Below, in pieces: positions 33,159-33,845 of a DNA stretch of 33,845 nt; the first letter of the stretch is position 1; each line of letters opens with the position of its first letter. The DNA is from Candidatus Accumulibacter conexus. Its GTDB lineage: Bacteria; Pseudomonadota; Gammaproteobacteria; Burkholderiales; Rhodocyclaceae. The notes under the pieces were generated by a model. That model was not told where the DNA came from and did not search any database. It saw only the letters and a program-made list of their open reading frames with translations. Both the position numbers and the translations under genes were made by a program. The stretch lies in the NCBI GenBank assembly GCA_017592775.1, contig JAGFNJ010000054.1, positions 1 to 33,845 on the forward strand, written 5' to 3'.

Positions 33159-33845
33159 TCACACTTTGGCCCTGGCCACCGGCGCAATCAGCGGTGGCAG
33201 GCAGTCAGCGAAGCGCGGCTGGATCTTGCTCATGCGCTTGGCCATGGCCTCGTCGCCCGAGAGGATGGCGAGCAGCATGCCGGTCATCGTGTCGAGCCCG
33301 TTGGAGCTGCGCACTACGTTGGCGAGCCAGTTCGACTGGGTAGCCCTTCAGGCCTCGCTGGATGACGTGGATGCCACCGTGCACGAAGGAGTGTAGGGCC
33401 GGCACATTCACGTCCTTGAAGTGGGTGAACATCTCGACCGCGGCGTGCGGTGATCTGCCGACAATCTCGTCGAGCATCGTCTGGGCCATCGGCAGTTTGG
33501 AGGCGGCCTTCTCGGCGGCAGCATCGAGCGGGGCGACAAGGCGGTCGATCTGCTCGTCAGATGCCGAGTACAGCAGCCATACGGCCCGTGTCAGGGACTC
33601 GTGCTGAAGCCGCATCATGCTGATGCCAGCGGCAGGGAGTGGCTGCGCGAGCACTACCCGAAGAGCGGTCCCATGGTCCACTGATGTCTGCGCTGCAGAA
33701 AGCGTCACCAGCGTTCAACCTAAAAACCGCAGTTAGCCGACTCCATCCGCATAATTTCCCAGCAACCGATGCGTTGGTGGCTCCTCGATACCAGCGAGAA
33801 TCCGCTTGAGGTGATCACAGACGCGATGCCAAACGGATGGGGCGG
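33159..33845 (-). pseudogene. Decayed gene of a DUF6988-like helical protein (frameshift plus two stops; runs off the window)
   Basis: A GTG at 33708 opens a frame with HESLTRAVWLLYSASDEQID, LPMAQTMLDEIVGRSP and VPALHSFVHGGIHVIQRGL. At about 33338-33340 the reading shifts by one base: the next frame continues LANVVRSSNGLDTMTGMLLA, LSGDEAMAKRMSKIQPRF and ADCLPPLIAPVARAKV to TGA at 33159-33161. Removing one C from CCC (33338-33340) joins the two parts as GYQSNWLANVV. Upstream of 33708 the same frame carries TGA (33715-33717) and TAA (33733-33735) but reads sensibly beyond them (VWHRVCDHLKRILAGIEEPP) to the window edge, so the 5' part is probably the same gene, also broken. The family name is from memory; function is unknown. 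Sequence near 33711-33845 is visibly less GC-rich. If the upstream piece is a separate gene, the intact part may begin at 33708. Confidence 0.6.

Overview
The window is GC-rich and almost fully coding. It looks like a betaproteobacterial chromosome, probably Rhodocyclaceae or 'Candidatus Accumulibacter'-like. That placement is inferred from protein style, high GC at third codon positions, and the neighbourhoods glnE / yhdP-nitrilase-tldD and ilvA-cysK; no marker gene or rRNA is present to prove it. I saw no tRNA, rRNA, CRISPR array or intact insertion sequence.

Left part (1-9562): a c-di-GMP-controlled surface-adhesion module. The window opens inside a giant type I-secreted adhesin: eight 315-bp near-identical Ig-like repeats, three diverged Ig-like domains, a beta-propeller-like stretch that seems inserted in a VCBS-type domain, RTX nonapeptides and a C-terminal secretion signal. 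Converging on it is a minus-strand pair lapG-lapD, encoding a periplasmic cysteine protease and the inner-membrane c-di-GMP receptor that sequesters it. Divergent from lapG is a TolC-family outer-membrane factor. In the known Lap system, low c-di-GMP frees LapG to clip the adhesin off the cell. The ABC and membrane-fusion parts of the secretion system are not in view.

Middle part (9640-17740, plus strand): an orphan GltI-like amino-acid binding protein; threonine dehydratase ilvA; a tightly overlapping set cysK-patB-GH13 alpha-glucosidase (4-base overlaps at both joints); and an EAL-like/HDOD regulatory protein with its own promoter candidate. A perfect 10-bp dyad lies in the cysK leader.

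Next (17824-22249, minus strand): an Aer-type PAS chemoreceptor downstream of glnE, the glutamine synthetase adenylyltransferase. glnE has a good sigma-70 promoter candidate that faces a possible yhdP promoter.

Right part (22413-32538, plus strand): yhdP (AsmA-like envelope protein), a Nit-type carbon-nitrogen hydrolase, tldD, an MscS-type channel, and a membrane protein fused to a spermidine-synthase-like domain.

Right edge (32723-33845): an ene-reductase of the old yellow enzyme family is cut off after about 143 residues. Directly against the break, on the other strand, is a decayed gene with one frameshift and two in-frame stops. Base composition is visibly less GC-rich toward the edge. 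This is a rearrangement scar and the start of an accessory region.
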